In this document: piece after piece, positions 12,244-19,993 of the stretch | How positions within the stretch are numbered: the stretch's first letter is position 1 | How the letters are laid out: every line of letters begins with the position of its first letter | Made by a program: the position numbers and the translations under genes | The notes under the pieces: model-generated | Databases searched by the model: none | Seen by the model: only the letters and a program-made list of their open reading frames with translations | Told to the model about the DNA's origin: nothing | DNA from: a virus | DNA length: 41,650 nucleotides | Direction: 5' to 3' (one strand) | IMG/VR virus record: IMGVR_UViG_3300020222_000063 | Coordinates: 1 to 41,650 of that record

Positions 12244-12723
12244 TTATTTTACAACTGGAAGGAGTTTCCAACGGAATTTATGAAATGTGGTATTCGAATA
12301 GTATTTGTTGAAAAGATAAAAAAGTTCCTTGGTGAAGCTATATTTTTCTACCTGTCCATTATCAGACCACATGATTTTAATATAATGATTAGTTTGTTTA
12401 TCAAACCAAGCACAACGCCTTACACTCTTTCCAATAACAATGCCAACACGCTTTTTATTGCTATAACGCGTTTCTACACCTTCCTTGCGACCAATAACCA
12501 TATCACCAATATGGAAATCACCAGCAGTAATAAACTTTGGATCACACAAACCGGGATAGTAAGTGTATTCCAATCGTTCAACAAGATCGTCAAGTTCATC
12601 TACTGAACGACTGATAAGTGTTCCGGCACGAGTTTGTAGATAATAAATCTTATCCTTGTAATCAAGAACAATATAAGCCTTGTTCTTCTTGATAAATGTA
12701 TCACCAAACTTATACTTGCTCAT
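12244..12723 (-). CDS. Two-domain GD-family protein (tandem fusion)
   Basis: 159 aa, twice the usual size. Domain 1 opens MSKYKFGDTFIKK and ends TYYPG near residue 57. Domain 2 opens DFHIGDMVIGRK near residue 70, has VGIVIGKS and YIKIMWSDNGQ strands, and ends WKLLPVVK. Each half carries its own GD opening and P-V type ending, so this is an internal duplication or fusion of two array genes. Confidence 0.8.
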   Translation of the reverse strand: MSKYKFGDTFIKKNKAYIVLDYKDKIYYLQTRAGTLISRSVDELDDLVERLEYTYYPGLCDPKFITAGDFHIGDMVIGRKEGVETRYSNKKRVGIVIGKSVRRCAWFDKQTNHYIKIMWSDNGQVEKYSFTKELFYLFNKYYSNTTFHKFRWKLLPVVK

Positions 12724-12732
12724 AATATTCCT

Positions 12733-12945
12733 TTATTTCACCACCGGGTAATGAATCCAAGACTTCCAAACAAGATTACTGGTAATCGTGATAGGATCAT
12801 AATTATTGATCCTATTTGATCTTACATTTTCTACTCCATCAGACCATTCAACATAAATATTGTTTTGTATTTGTGTAATTTTTATAATTGTTCCTAAAAT
12901 ATTGCTTTTTGTATCGCGGAACAAATCACCAACTTGATAACTCAT
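12733..12945 (-). CDS. GD-family microprotein
   Basis: 70 aa from MSYQVGDLFRDTK; an upstream in-frame ATG is ignored because this start gives the 4-nt overlap used across the array. ILGTIIKITQIQN core, IYVEWSDG strand, end WIHYPVVK. Confidence 0.8.
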   Translation of the reverse strand: MSYQVGDLFRDTKSNILGTIIKITQIQNNIYVEWSDGVENVRSNRINNYDPITITSNLVWKSWIHYPVVK

Positions 12946-13178
12946 TTCACCACCGGAATATGTTTCCATCCCCAATATTCAACTTTATCTTTCAATTGTT
13001 TTGTACTCATTTGTTTTTTATGTGCATATTTTGCACCATCAAAATACTCAATACAATGTTGGTATTGTTCGCCTTTACTAAATTGAAAAATTTTTGTAAT
13101 ATAACAAACTGAATCATCCGCCCTTATAAACATATCGCCAACAGAGAAGTATTTTGTTGATTTAAATTCTTGGATCAT
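12942..13178 (-). CDS. GD-family microprotein
   Basis: 78 aa, starting MIQEFKSTKYFSVGDMFIRAD, with VCYITKIFQFSKGEQYQHCI and end GWKHIPVVK. Seven nt separate it from the stop of the gene at 13185. Confidence 0.8.
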   Translation of the reverse strand: MIQEFKSTKYFSVGDMFIRADDSVCYITKIFQFSKGEQYQHCIEYFDGAKYAHKKQMSTKQLKDKVEYWGWKHIPVVK

Positions 13179-13184
13179 ATTTTT

Positions 13185-13895
13185 TTACTGAATAATGTTA
13201 AGGTGTTTCTTTGCGACAGCCGATGCCTTATTCTTTGCAGCACCGTGAGCAGTAAAGCCAATCACATACTTACGATCAGAGCGAGAACAAAGAGCACCAT
13301 TAACTCCACCGCAGTTAGAGCAGTTAGTCTTTTCATTATATTCAGCAGGACAACGAACAATCATATTGCCTGCTGGTGTCTTATCGTTCTTCCAATCGTT
13401 TGGCGTATCGTGGGGCATGATCGTGACGACCGGAGCAATATTCAGCGTCAAGTATTCGTCAGCTTGCGCTGCGTTATTACTTGAAAGGTTGATCGTGAAA
13501 CCATTATCGTTAGCATACATGATGCCGATATTGTTTTCAAGAATAGTTGGATCCTTGTGGGTATAAGCAAACCCACGCTTTCCCCTATTAGCATCAACCA
13601 ACTTCTTCAACATTTCAAGATTAATATTTTCCTTGCTTCCCGGAAGATCGCCAGCAACACCATATCGCCAAAGCTGATTAGGCTTGATATTCTTAATCTG
13701 CTTCAAGAGAGCAGCAAAAGAAATACCGTTATCGTTCACACGATCCCAATGAATACGAACCAATCCACCACGAGCATAACAACCACCATTATACAGGTGG
13801 CAGGAAGGGGGACAAGTGTTTCGGGAAACAATAACAGCAGGAATGTTTCCAATCTTTTCATTCTTGGAACGCGCAGTAAAACCAAACTTAATCAT
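13185..13895 (-). CDS. Cysteine-cluster phage protein of unknown function
   Basis: 236 aa from MIKFGFTARS (GGAG 6 nt upstream). The N-terminal block reads NTCPPSCHLYNGGCYA; near the C-terminus there is NCSNCGG and GALCSRSD followed by YVIGFTAHGAAK. Similar paired Cys clusters occur in a family of uncharacterised phage proteins that might bind zinc or an Fe-S cluster. No CxxxCxxC radical-SAM signature is present. Its promoter starts the 12.7-13.9 kb operon. Confidence 0.7.
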   Translation of the reverse strand: MIKFGFTARSKNEKIGNIPAVIVSRNTCPPSCHLYNGGCYARGGLVRIHWDRVNDNGISFAALLKQIKNIKPNQLWRYGVAGDLPGSKENINLEMLKKLVDANRGKRGFAYTHKDPTILENNIGIMYANDNGFTINLSSNNAAQADEYLTLNIAPVVTIMPHDTPNDWKNDKTPAGNMIVRCPAEYNEKTNCSNCGGVNGALCSRSDRKYVIGFTAHGAAKNKASAVAKKHLNIIQ

Positions 13896-13950
13896 AACAA
13901 ACTCCAATTTTGGATTGTTGATTGGTTGTTTATTTACCAGTTTGTGTTCT

Positions 13951-14002
13951 GTGATCTACGTCTGACTTCCCGCATTATAGCACGGAAAGACGAGAAAAGC
14001 AA
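13951..14002 (-). promoter_or_regulatory. Sigma70-type promoter with downstream AGATCAC, for 13895
   Basis: -35 TTGCTT (13997-14002), 17-bp spacer ending GTGC, -10 TATAAT (13974-13979), AGATCAC 16 nt after the -10 (13951-13957). Nearly the same layout as the promoter at 12186. Confidence 0.8.
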
Positions 14003-14026
14003 GAGGGAATAAATGGATAACTTGGA

Positions 14027-14233
14027 TTAAGTTTTTACTGGAAAGTATTTCCAACTTCCGTTTTTTAGATAATTATTGGTCATACAATACGCATCATATG
14101 GACCACGAACATATTTGCCTTCTTTATCGGGAAATTCAAGATATAATGTGCCGGGTCGTATTTTGACTAAATATAGCATGATAGTAGACATGCTATCTGT
14201 ATATACAAACAAATCACCAACTTGATATTTCAT
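14027..14233 (-). CDS. GD-family microprotein
   Basis: 68 aa, MKYQVGDLFVYTD start, IMLYLVKIRPGTLYLEF strands, end WKYFPVKT. Last gene before the promoter at 13974. Confidence 0.82.
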   Translation of the reverse strand: MKYQVGDLFVYTDSMSTIMLYLVKIRPGTLYLEFPDKEGKYVRGPYDAYCMTNNYLKNGSWKYFPVKT

Positions 14234-14475
14234 TGTAACACCTGATAATGAACATAACCATCTCTTTCAACCATAATTTTAAGAGTTAGATATTCCTTTT
14301 GTGAATTAAAAGTTTTACTCAAACCATCTGAATGAGTATAATGATGTTGAAGATCATAAGCAAAACATTTTAGATGTATTTTATATTCATACCCAATTAA
14401 TGTTATAATTGCTTGTCCTCCGTTTGATTTATAAACAAGAATATCACCGATACTGAATTTAATTGATTGCGCCAT
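14230..14475 (-). CDS. GD-family microprotein
   Basis: 81 aa, MAQSIKFSIGDILVYKS start, AIITLIGYEYKIHLKCF strands, tail EYLTLKIMVERDGYVHYQVL. TAATG overlap with the upstream membrane peptide. Confidence 0.8.
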   Translation of the reverse strand: MAQSIKFSIGDILVYKSNGGQAIITLIGYEYKIHLKCFAYDLQHHYTHSDGLSKTFNSQKEYLTLKIMVERDGYVHYQVLQ

Positions 14476-14615
14476 TATTTCACCAAAGAATAAATGGTAT
14501 ACTTAAAATCATTAATATTTCTCATCGTCTCTCGCTTACACGACTGACCAAATACACCAAAGACGGCAAGAAAGGTTAGAAACAAAAACCATCCAAATGC
14601 TTTACGAACATCCAT
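14475..14615 (-). CDS. Small membrane or secreted peptide
   Basis: 46 aa, MDVRKAFGWFLFLTFLAVFG then VFGQSC, resembling a signal segment with a possible lipobox-like cysteine. The remainder (KRETMRNINDFKYTIYSLVK) is polar. Cotranslated with 14230 through a TAATG overlap. Confidence 0.6.
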   Translation of the reverse strand: MDVRKAFGWFLFLTFLAVFGVFGQSCKRETMRNINDFKYTIYSLVK

Positions 14616-14620
14616 ATATT

Positions 14621-14812
14621 TCACCCAGAAATGATTTCAGCCCAATGAACAGTTAGATAATCTTGTAGTGCTTCTTCATCATCTTTATATACAAAACCAG
14701 GACTTACCTTTGCTGCTGTTGCTTTCTGGATTTCAATTGCTTCACGGATTGAAACAATAATTTCTTCGAATCCATCTTCATTATCAGCAGGTTGAATATA
14801 TCGAACTTTCAT
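14621..14812 (-). CDS. Small protein of unknown function
   Basis: 63 aa, MKVRYIQPADNEDGFEEIIV start, acidic and helical (EALQDYLTVHWAEIISG end). Nine nt downstream of the methyltransferase stop. Confidence 0.65.
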   Translation of the reverse strand: MKVRYIQPADNEDGFEEIIVSIREAIEIQKATAAKVSPGFVYKDDEEALQDYLTVHWAEIISG

Positions 14813-14821
14813 TATTTTCTC

Positions 14822-15646
14822 CTATGGAATAGAATTAAAAATATGAGCGATAACGTCTGCCGTCCAACCATTTCCAATCATCTTATAACGATGACAGTCG
14901 GCAACGTTGCTGGTATAGTTATCTGGAATAGTTTGGAGTCGTTCACATTCAATTGGAGTTAGACGACGCTTGAAACCAAGATCAACATAAATACCATCAG
15001 TTGGTTGTTTGTAATAACCAGCAATAAGTGTTCCACACTTGTCTTGGGTTCCATCATAAAAGAAACCACGACCACGCTCTGTATTCATAACCCTATCAAT
15101 CTTGGCTTGTGAAAGGGCATATTTCCGATCAGCATTTAGTTCAAGAATATCTTTCATCTTGATATTTTTATCGTCTGGCTGATTGATGTTTGGAATATTA
15201 GTCCAATACAAACGAGGACGATTCTGTGCTGATACAAGTTTACTGTTGATTTCAATAGGTTGAACACCCAATTCATCAGAAATAATATCTCGCCATTCCC
15301 GCTTCATCTTTACATTTTCGAGAAGAAAATAGGTTGGTTTAATTTCTTTCAAGATACGGGCATATTCCCAAAACAAACCACTCTTACCATTAAATCCTGT
15401 TCCACTTCCAGCAGTTGAAAATGACTGGCAAGGACTTCCACCAATAAGCAAATCAATATTGGGAAGATTAGAGGAATTAATATCTTTTACATCTCCAAGG
15501 TGAATGGTCTTTGGATAGTTATGTTTAGCAACTTTGATTGCGTGTGAATCAATTTCTGCTGCGTAATAATCGGTGTATTCAATACCAGCACGATTAAGAG
15601 CAACTTGACCGCAACTCATACCATCAAAAAGACTTAAAACTTTCAT
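14822..15646 (-). CDS. DNA C5-cytosine methyltransferase
   Basis: 274 aa, a compact C5-MTase. Motif I SLFDGMSCGQ (5-14), motif IV GGSPCQSFS with catalytic C73, motif VI ENV near 111, motif VIII QNRPRLYW near 150, and motif X GNGWTADVI near 259. It transfers a methyl group from SAM to C5 of cytosine in a specific site; the target domain between motifs VIII and IX is short. No restriction enzyme lies nearby, so it is probably an orphan phage enzyme used for host-restriction evasion or gene control (inference). Confidence 0.93.
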   Translation of the reverse strand: MKVLSLFDGMSCGQVALNRAGIEYTDYYAAEIDSHAIKVAKHNYPKTIHLGDVKDINSSNLPNIDLLIGGSPCQSFSTAGSGTGFNGKSGLFWEYARILKEIKPTYFLLENVKMKREWRDIISDELGVQPIEINSKLVSAQNRPRLYWTNIPNINQPDDKNIKMKDILELNADRKYALSQAKIDRVMNTERGRGFFYDGTQDKCGTLIAGYYKQPTDGIYVDLGFKRRLTPIECERLQTIPDNYTSNVADCHRYKMIGNGWTADVIAHIFNSIP

Positions 15647-15647
15647 A

Positions 15648-15896
15648 TCACACCTTTGTAAATGATTTATTCAGATCACAATAACTTTCATCCCACCTTG
15701 AAGGTGTTGCGTTCTTTTGTGAAAGTAAAGTCCATCCAATATGAGTATCACCATATACATCTTCAAACTCACCATAATGGGTTACAACAAAATAATCACC
15801 TTGATCTACATCTTCTTCTAAATCTTCATTCTTTCCAGCAGTAATCCTCATATCATCTTTTGAACGGAGAATATCACCAACTCGGTATTTCATCAC
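15648..15896 (-). CDS. GD-family-like microprotein, divergent
   Basis: 82 aa, MMKYRVGDILRSKDD start, then an acidic insert (EDLEEDVDQGDYFVV) and THIGWTLLSQK. Only the opening is family-typical; the C-terminus is unrelated. One base separates it from the methyltransferase. Confidence 0.72.
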   Translation of the reverse strand: MMKYRVGDILRSKDDMRITAGKNEDLEEDVDQGDYFVVTHYGEFEDVYGDTHIGWTLLSQKNATPSRWDESYCDLNKSFTKV

Positions 15897-16102
15897 TTCA
15901 CCACAGGATAGTGTTTATAAACATTATAATCAACAAAATATTTTAAATGATATCCAGCGAATACTTCTTCTCTGCTTTCTGATGGGATATAGAAAGTGTA
16001 ATATATATCTTTATCGTCTCTATCTATATCAATAACAATAAAACTCCGGGTTCCTTCTTTGACACGGGTATCAATAAACATATCACCAATGTTGTATTCC
16101 AT
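15893..16102 (-). CDS. GD-family microprotein
   Basis: 69 aa, MEYNIGDMFIDTR start, SFIVIDIDRDDKDIYYTF strands, end NVYKHYPVVK. ATG overlaps the upstream stop. Confidence 0.82.
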   Translation of the reverse strand: MEYNIGDMFIDTRVKEGTRSFIVIDIDRDDKDIYYTFYIPSESREEVFAGYHLKYFVDYNVYKHYPVVK

Positions 16103-16449
16103 TAGATACCACTTCTATTCTTGTAATCAACAGCATCAGCAACTTTGACGCAAGAACCTTGTGTTTTATTGAGGTTTTTATACTTGGTACAGTTCGCAAT
16201 ATTATTAGTCATATTGGAACCCTTATTCTTCAACTTTGTAGCATTAATAAGATATTCTGTAAGTCGTGGGTCTGAATTAATTTGCAGTTCGCTCGCCGTT
16301 TTGTGTCCGTAAATTGGAACACCCGTATATTTTACAGCAGTTTCGCCTTCTTCGCCACATTCAGCACATTGTGTATATTTACCACGAGCGTTCTTGTCCT
16401 TCAACTTTGGATCATATTCAAGACCACAAGTTTCACAACATAGAAACAT
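16102..16449 (-). CDS. Zinc-ribbon protein of unknown function
   Basis: 115 aa from MFLCCETCGLEYD (GAGG sequence upstream). CETC (residues 5-8) and CAEC (about 28-31) make a four-cysteine zinc-ribbon-like N-terminus. The rest is Asn/Lys-rich with two isolated cysteines. The reading frame extends further upstream, but this start fits the promoter at 16485. Confidence 0.7.
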   Translation of the reverse strand: MFLCCETCGLEYDPKLKDKNARGKYTQCAECGEEGETAVKYTGVPIYGHKTASELQINSDPRLTEYLINATKLKNKGSNMTNNIANCTKYKNLNKTQGSCVKVADAVDYKNRSGI

Positions 16450-16484
16450 ATAAATACCTCGTCGGATCTGTGGGGGATCGGGGT

Positions 16485-16513
16485 ATCGTAGCACACTAAA
16501 CGAAGAAACGCAA
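16485..16513 (-). promoter_or_regulatory. Sigma70-type promoter for 16449
   Basis: -35 TTGCGT (16508-16513), 17-bp spacer ending GTGC, -10 TACGAT (16485-16490). AGATC occurs downstream, but the following bases are CG rather than AC. Confidence 0.72.
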
Positions 16514-16530
16514 GCGGAAGTAAATGCGGG

Positions 16531-16749
16531 TTACTTCTTTTTTATATTCTTTGATCTTGGAAGGTACTTATAATCTTGTTTTAATATCTTGTTATTGAGT
16601 TCCCATTTGCTTATTTTTGTTTCTTTGCCTTCCCAAAGAACTTTTATATGCCTTATTAATATTCCAACAACAAGACCACTTTTTATCTCTTTTGTATCAA
16701 CTAATAAATCGCCTATATTGAATATTATTTTTTTAAATACTTGTTTCAT
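16531..16749 (-). CDS. GD-family microprotein
   Basis: 72 aa, MKQVFKKIIFNIGDLLVDTK start, GLVVGILIRHIKVLWEGKE strands, and a basic end (YLPRSKNIKKK) in place of H-Y-P-V-V-K. Last gene of the 16.5-19.5 kb operon. Confidence 0.78.
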   Translation of the reverse strand: MKQVFKKIIFNIGDLLVDTKEIKSGLVVGILIRHIKVLWEGKETKISKWELNNKILKQDYKYLPRSKNIKKK

Positions 16750-17072
16750 TTTCTACCTGTTTCCCAAATCATTTGGTATTCAAAATTCTCTATCACTTTA
16801 TCTTTAAGTAGATAAACACGAACATCATATCTGCCTGCTCTTACTGAATCAATACTAAAACCTGGAATATCTATTTCTACATCTGTATATCTTGGATCAG
16901 TTCCTTTATGTATTGTTCGTTCATTAGAACATAAACCAAGTGATTTATCACTATATCCACAAACATCTGGATATTTTGATTTTGTTTCAATATCAATAAT
17001 GATAAGTGAATCAGTTTGTAATGAAATCCAAGCATTATTTACAAGAATTTCTCTTTCTTCTATCTTGATCAT
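16746..17072 (-). CDS. Protein of unknown function
   Basis: 108 aa starting MIKIEEREIL. GAGGAAAG lies 2-3 nt upstream and the frame is open further upstream, so the start is uncertain. Beta-rich (SLIIIDIETK, IDIPGF, RYDVRVYLL) with two cysteines. Overlaps 16531 by 4 nt. Confidence 0.62.
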   Translation of the reverse strand: MIKIEEREILVNNAWISLQTDSLIIIDIETKSKYPDVCGYSDKSLGLCSNERTIHKGTDPRYTDVEIDIPGFSIDSVRAGRYDVRVYLLKDKVIENFEYQMIWETGRK

Positions 17073-17079
17073 TCTTTCC

Positions 17080-17295
17080 TCATTGTTGATTACACATACA
17101 AATTTTATGTCCGCAACCATTACAACCCTGCGATTCCTGTTGTTCTAATGTGTTTAATTTTTGTTCCCAATCAATATATTCCATTATTTCTTTAATAAAT
17201 TCTTCTTTATTGCCCACTATCGTTTTCAACTTAAATGTTAAACTCTTTTGTCCATAAGAGTCAAAAACTTTTATCATATATCTATTAGCACTCAC
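17080..17295 (-). CDS. Small protein with C-terminal cysteine cluster
   Basis: 71 aa, MSANRYMIKVFDSYGQKSLT start (an internal Met at residue 7 is an alternative). Ends CNGCGHKICMCNQQ, a C-x2-C-x5-C-x-C pattern that could bind a metal. Confidence 0.62.
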   Translation of the reverse strand: MSANRYMIKVFDSYGQKSLTFKLKTIVGNKEEFIKEIMEYIDWEQKLNTLEQQESQGCNGCGHKICMCNQQ

Positions 17296-17302
17296 TTGTT
17301 CC

Positions 17303-17596
17303 TCATAATGTTAAAATTCGTGGTCCCCAGTTTGTGATACTATCAAAGTGTTTAGCACTCGTCAAGATAATACTTTCATAGTGGGAATAGAATATAATAT
17401 GATCTTCTTTTTCTTCCATCACCCAACTTTGATCTAATAGTTCTCGGAATAGTTTTGCTACTTCTTTATAGTTTTGAAATTTAAAACCTATAACGGCATC
17501 ACCATCTCCACCTTCTTCTATAATAAGAGAATAAATCCAATCAAATAGTTTATGGTTTGTATTAAATGTTGTATTCCAAGGGGCAATATCAGTCAT
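17303..17596 (-). CDS. Protein of unknown function
   Basis: 97 aa, starting MTDIAPWNTTFN. Mixed alpha/beta (AVIGFKFQNYKEVAKLF, DHIIFYSHYESIILTSAKHF). Shares the MTDI opening with the next gene. No family recognised. Confidence 0.66.
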   Translation of the reverse strand: MTDIAPWNTTFNTNHKLFDWIYSLIIEEGGDGDAVIGFKFQNYKEVAKLFRELLDQSWVMEEKEDHIIFYSHYESIILTSAKHFDSITNWGPRILTL

Positions 17597-17823
17597 TTTG
17601 GGATATTCGCTTTCACAATATAGTTTTCACAATCTTCTTTTGATGTTGAAGCAAACTCTGGTGTATATGTTGGAACCTTTTTAAATTCATCATATACAAG
17701 TTCCATAAGTTGTTTTAAGTTGCTATATTTATCTGGGTTCTTATAAAATGTATCAAATGCTGTATTTACAGCAACTTTAACATCTTGAACATAACAAAGT
17801 GGTTTTAGTGGAATATCAGTCAT
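17593..17823 (-). CDS. Protein of unknown function
   Basis: 76 aa, MTDIPLKPLCYVQDVKVAVN start, mainly helical (DKYSNLKQLMELVYDEFKKV). Four-nt overlaps with both neighbours. Confidence 0.66.
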   Translation of the reverse strand: MTDIPLKPLCYVQDVKVAVNTAFDTFYKNPDKYSNLKQLMELVYDEFKKVPTYTPEFASTSKEDCENYIVKANIPK

Positions 17824-18065
17824 TTATTCATCCATTCTTCAAGATCAACAATATCATACCAATCGCGTTCTTGTCCATTCACAAATAGTTTTTTTCGTGT
17901 TTCTTTTGTTTGACCTTTTCTTGGACCCCTTAAAAAGTATTCGTCTATCTCTTCAAATTGGATTAGTTCTTCGGCTTCTTTATAAGAAGAATAACAACCA
18001 ATCCAATCTTCTGTTCCTCTCCCTGGATAATAACCATAACCGGCAATCAATAAAAACTTTTTCAT
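17820..18065 (-). CDS. YYPxxG-type phage small protein
   Basis: 81 aa. Opens MKKFLLIAGYGYYPGRGTED, followed by DWIGCYSSYKEAEELI and ending DWYDIVDLEEWMNK. This start, the D-W-I-G-x-Y/F strand and the D-W-Y/W-x-V-D-L end recall a widespread uncharacterised small protein of large phages. The function is unknown. Confidence 0.68.
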   Translation of the reverse strand: MKKFLLIAGYGYYPGRGTEDWIGCYSSYKEAEELIQFEEIDEYFLRGPRKGQTKETRKKLFVNGQERDWYDIVDLEEWMNK

Positions 18066-18304
18066 TATGTTTTCTCCAAAAGTTCAATTCTATTTTTAAG
18101 ATTTTTTATTACTTTCTTTGTAAAACTTATTTCATTTACCATTTTTTCTAATTTTGTTTCTTGTTGTGCTAATGCTTTTATTGAATCTTCTAAACAAATA
18201 TTTAATTGAGTTTCAGACCACTTTTCTAACTCTTTGGCTGTTATTTTTTCTGTTAGAAACTTATTATGAAGTTCTTGTATAAATTCATCGCTAAAAGAAG
18301 GCAT
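18065..18304 (-). CDS. Coiled-coil protein of unknown function
   Basis: 79 aa, almost wholly helical: an N-terminal FSDEFIQELHNKFL segment then a long heptad-like KALAQQETKLEKMVNEI..KKVIKNLKNRIELLEK. TAATG overlap with the gene downstream. Likely forms oligomers. Confidence 0.66.
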   Translation of the reverse strand: MPSFSDEFIQELHNKFLTEKITAKELEKWSETQLNICLEDSIKALAQQETKLEKMVNEISFTKKVIKNLKNRIELLEKT

Positions 18305-18306
18305 AG

Positions 18307-18639
18307 TTATTCTTTATCTCCAAACTTTTTCTTTAATCTTTCGTATTCTTTCTTATCTTTTTCTTCTTTGTGTTGTTTTAGTTTATTTTTAAACCTTTTT
18401 GTTTTTTCTAACTCTTTCATTCTTTTTTGGTATTCTTTATCTGTTTCTTCTCTATAACCTTTTATATGCCATTCTGCTGTTAGGTAGTCATCATCACTAT
18501 ACCAATCAACTATTAAATCGGTCCATTCACCTTTTGTTTCTGCTTCTTTTGCGGATTGAAGAGAAGAAATAAGATTATCAATACCATCATCAGGATGGAT
18601 AGTTCTGAATATATCATATACACGAATTTTATTGCTCAT
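18307..18639 (-). CDS. Protein with charged helical C-terminus
   Basis: 110 aa. The N-terminal half is mixed (IRVYDIFRTIHPDDGIDNLI, WHIKGYREE); the C-terminal third is a Lys/Glu-rich helix (KKEYERLKKKFGDKE). No recognised domain. Confidence 0.66.
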   Translation of the reverse strand: MSNKIRVYDIFRTIHPDDGIDNLISSLQSAKEAETKGEWTDLIVDWYSDDDYLTAEWHIKGYREETDKEYQKRMKELEKTKRFKNKLKQHKEEKDKKEYERLKKKFGDKE

Positions 18640-18648
18640 TCTTTATCC

Positions 18649-18843
18649 TCAATAATCATATACTTTACTGATATTAATAAACCATAAATCAAGTTCAGTT
18701 ATTTCAAGAGCATCATAATAAAACCTATTAAAACCAAGATGTTCCTTTCTTCGGAATTGTTTTGGAACATAGGTAATACAATAGTTCCAGTTATTGTGTG
18801 TAATACCGAAATATTGTTGTTTTATAGAACCAATAAGCTTCAT
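18649..18843 (-). CDS. Small protein of unknown function
   Basis: 64 aa, MKLIGSIKQQYFGITHNNWN start, aromatic-rich, ends DLWFINISKVYDY. The AGGATAAAGA spacer seen before the neighbouring starts also precedes this one. Confidence 0.64.
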   Translation of the reverse strand: MKLIGSIKQQYFGITHNNWNYCITYVPKQFRRKEHLGFNRFYYDALEITELDLWFINISKVYDY

Positions 18844-18852
18844 TCTTTATCC

Positions 18853-19062
18853 TCAATCATAATCCGGATAAGTCCAGATAAGCCAATAATCGCTATAATT
18901 TGTTACTCCCGACCAAGTGTTCTTTTTATGAGGGGGAATAAGAACAAATCTTGCACATTCAATCTTATTAGTCCATTCGGCAAATTCTTCAAGAGTATCA
19001 AATTCAAAAATTTCATCTTCTGGAATATTACCATAACCATTATTAGCAAAAGTAAATTTCAT
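18853..19062 (-). CDS. Small protein of unknown function
   Basis: 69 aa, MKFTFANNGYGNIPEDEIFE start, DTLEEFAEWTN helix, and an aromatic end (YSDYWLIWTYPDYD). ATGA overlap with the short gene upstream. Confidence 0.65.
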   Translation of the reverse strand: MKFTFANNGYGNIPEDEIFEFDTLEEFAEWTNKIECARFVLIPPHKKNTWSGVTNYSDYWLIWTYPDYD

Positions 19063-19127
19063 TCTTTATCCTTTTTCAACGGGCAAGTATTACATACACA
19101 GAACATCCCATCAGGTTTTTTCATCAT
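19059..19127 (-). CDS. Possible 22-aa cysteine peptide
   Basis: MMKKPDGMFCVCNTCPLKKD and two more residues, with CVCNTC in the middle. It overlaps the upstream gene's end by 17 nt and the next start by ATGA. AAAGGATAAAGA inside it serves the next gene. It could simply be a leader for that gene. Confidence 0.4.
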   Translation of the reverse strand: MMKKPDGMFCVCNTCPLKKDKE

Positions 19128-19395
19128 ACTGAATACATAAACCATATTGGTGACATTCTTTCATTTTCTTATCAAATTCAGTTTCCACTCTATCTCTAAT
19201 GGTATTTAAATCTACCGGCGTATGTTCCAATGTAGCATTAAAAAGATAAGACGGATATAGATCTGAATATTTAAAGTTTGTTCCACACTCTTCGTTGATT
19301 ATTTCTACAAATTTACCGAATGAAATATCACCAGTCAAGTATTTTTGTAGAGGACCATTAATAAAAGATTTAATAAGTTCTTCTTTGTTCTTCAT
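19111..19395 (-). CDS. Protein of unknown function
   Basis: 94 aa, helical, starting MKNKEELIKSFINGPLQKYL and containing SFGKFVEIINEECGTNFKYS. Overlaps the upstream gene by 4 nt. Confidence 0.66.
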   Translation of the reverse strand: MKNKEELIKSFINGPLQKYLTGDISFGKFVEIINEECGTNFKYSDLYPSYLFNATLEHTPVDLNTIRDRVETEFDKKMKECHQYGLCIQYDEKT

Positions 19396-19547
19396 TCTCC
19401 ACCATATTCCTTTGAAAGTTTATACTTATCTCCACTTTTCTCTATGATACCAAGTTGTTGAAGAAACTTCAACCTTTCTTCAAGAGATAGTTTTTTAAAT
19501 GTTTCTAAACCTTTTAGGTTTTTTTGGTATAGTTCTTCTTTATTCAC
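19392..19547 (-). CDS. Small helical protein, GTG start
   Basis: 51 aa from a GTG: MNKEELYQKNLKGLETFKKL, then LSLEERLKFLQQLGII and DKYKLSKEYGGE. The C-terminal GIIEKSGDKYKLS looks like the end of a small winged-helix domain. A terminator lies directly upstream, so its promoter is unclear or it depends on read-through. Confidence 0.58.
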   Translation of the reverse strand: MNKEELYQKNLKGLETFKKLSLEERLKFLQQLGIIEKSGDKYKLSKEYGGE

Positions 19548-19557
19548 ATTTCACCAA

Positions 19558-19604
19558 AAAAGAATATAGGTGTAGATTTTTCACCACACCTATATCCTAT
19601 ATCA
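19558..19604 (-). terminator. Rho-independent terminator after 19636
   Basis: ATATAGGTGT and ACACCTATAT form a perfect 10-bp stem around a 12-nt loop. On the minus strand TCTTTTTT follows. Confidence 0.85.
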
Positions 19605-19635
19605 ATTTTGAATCAACCCAGAAAGCAAAATGCTA

Positions 19636-19950
19636 TCAGGGTGAAGGTGAAGAACTCTCCGATGCCACACGATTGTTTTGATCGTTCTGTTCAACGGAAG
19701 ATACATTCTCCGATGACGAGTTCGTAGGGGAAGCGACAATACCATAGATTTCATTGAAATCACTCCGCTTGAAAACACGAGAAGGACGACCGGGCTTTCC
19801 TGACTTCACCATAGCAATAGCTTCAATGTTCTTTTCATTAAACTTTTTCTGGATTGTTAGTCGTGTATGACCTGAAATCTTTTCAGCTTCATCAAGAGTG
19901 ATCATTGTTTCATTCATATCACTCATTACGATTGTTGGAATCTTACTCAT
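19636..19950 (-). CDS. Helix-turn-helix-type protein, possible regulator
   Basis: 104 aa from MSKIPTIVMS (GGAG 7 nt upstream). The middle, ITLDEAEKISGHTRLTIQKK, followed by GKPGRPSRVFKRSDF, resembles the DNA-binding part of excisionase/MerR-like or transposase-type helix-turn-helix domains. The C-terminal 30 residues are Ser/Asn-rich and likely disordered. It has its own promoter and terminator, a single-gene unit as expected for a regulator. Confidence 0.65.
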   Translation of the reverse strand: MSKIPTIVMSDMNETMITLDEAEKISGHTRLTIQKKFNEKNIEAIAMVKSGKPGRPSRVFKRSDFNEIYGIVASPTNSSSENVSSVEQNDQNNRVASESSSPSP

Positions 19951-19993
19951 ATTATTTCTCCTTTGTTTTAGCAATCACAACTCTGGCAGATCA

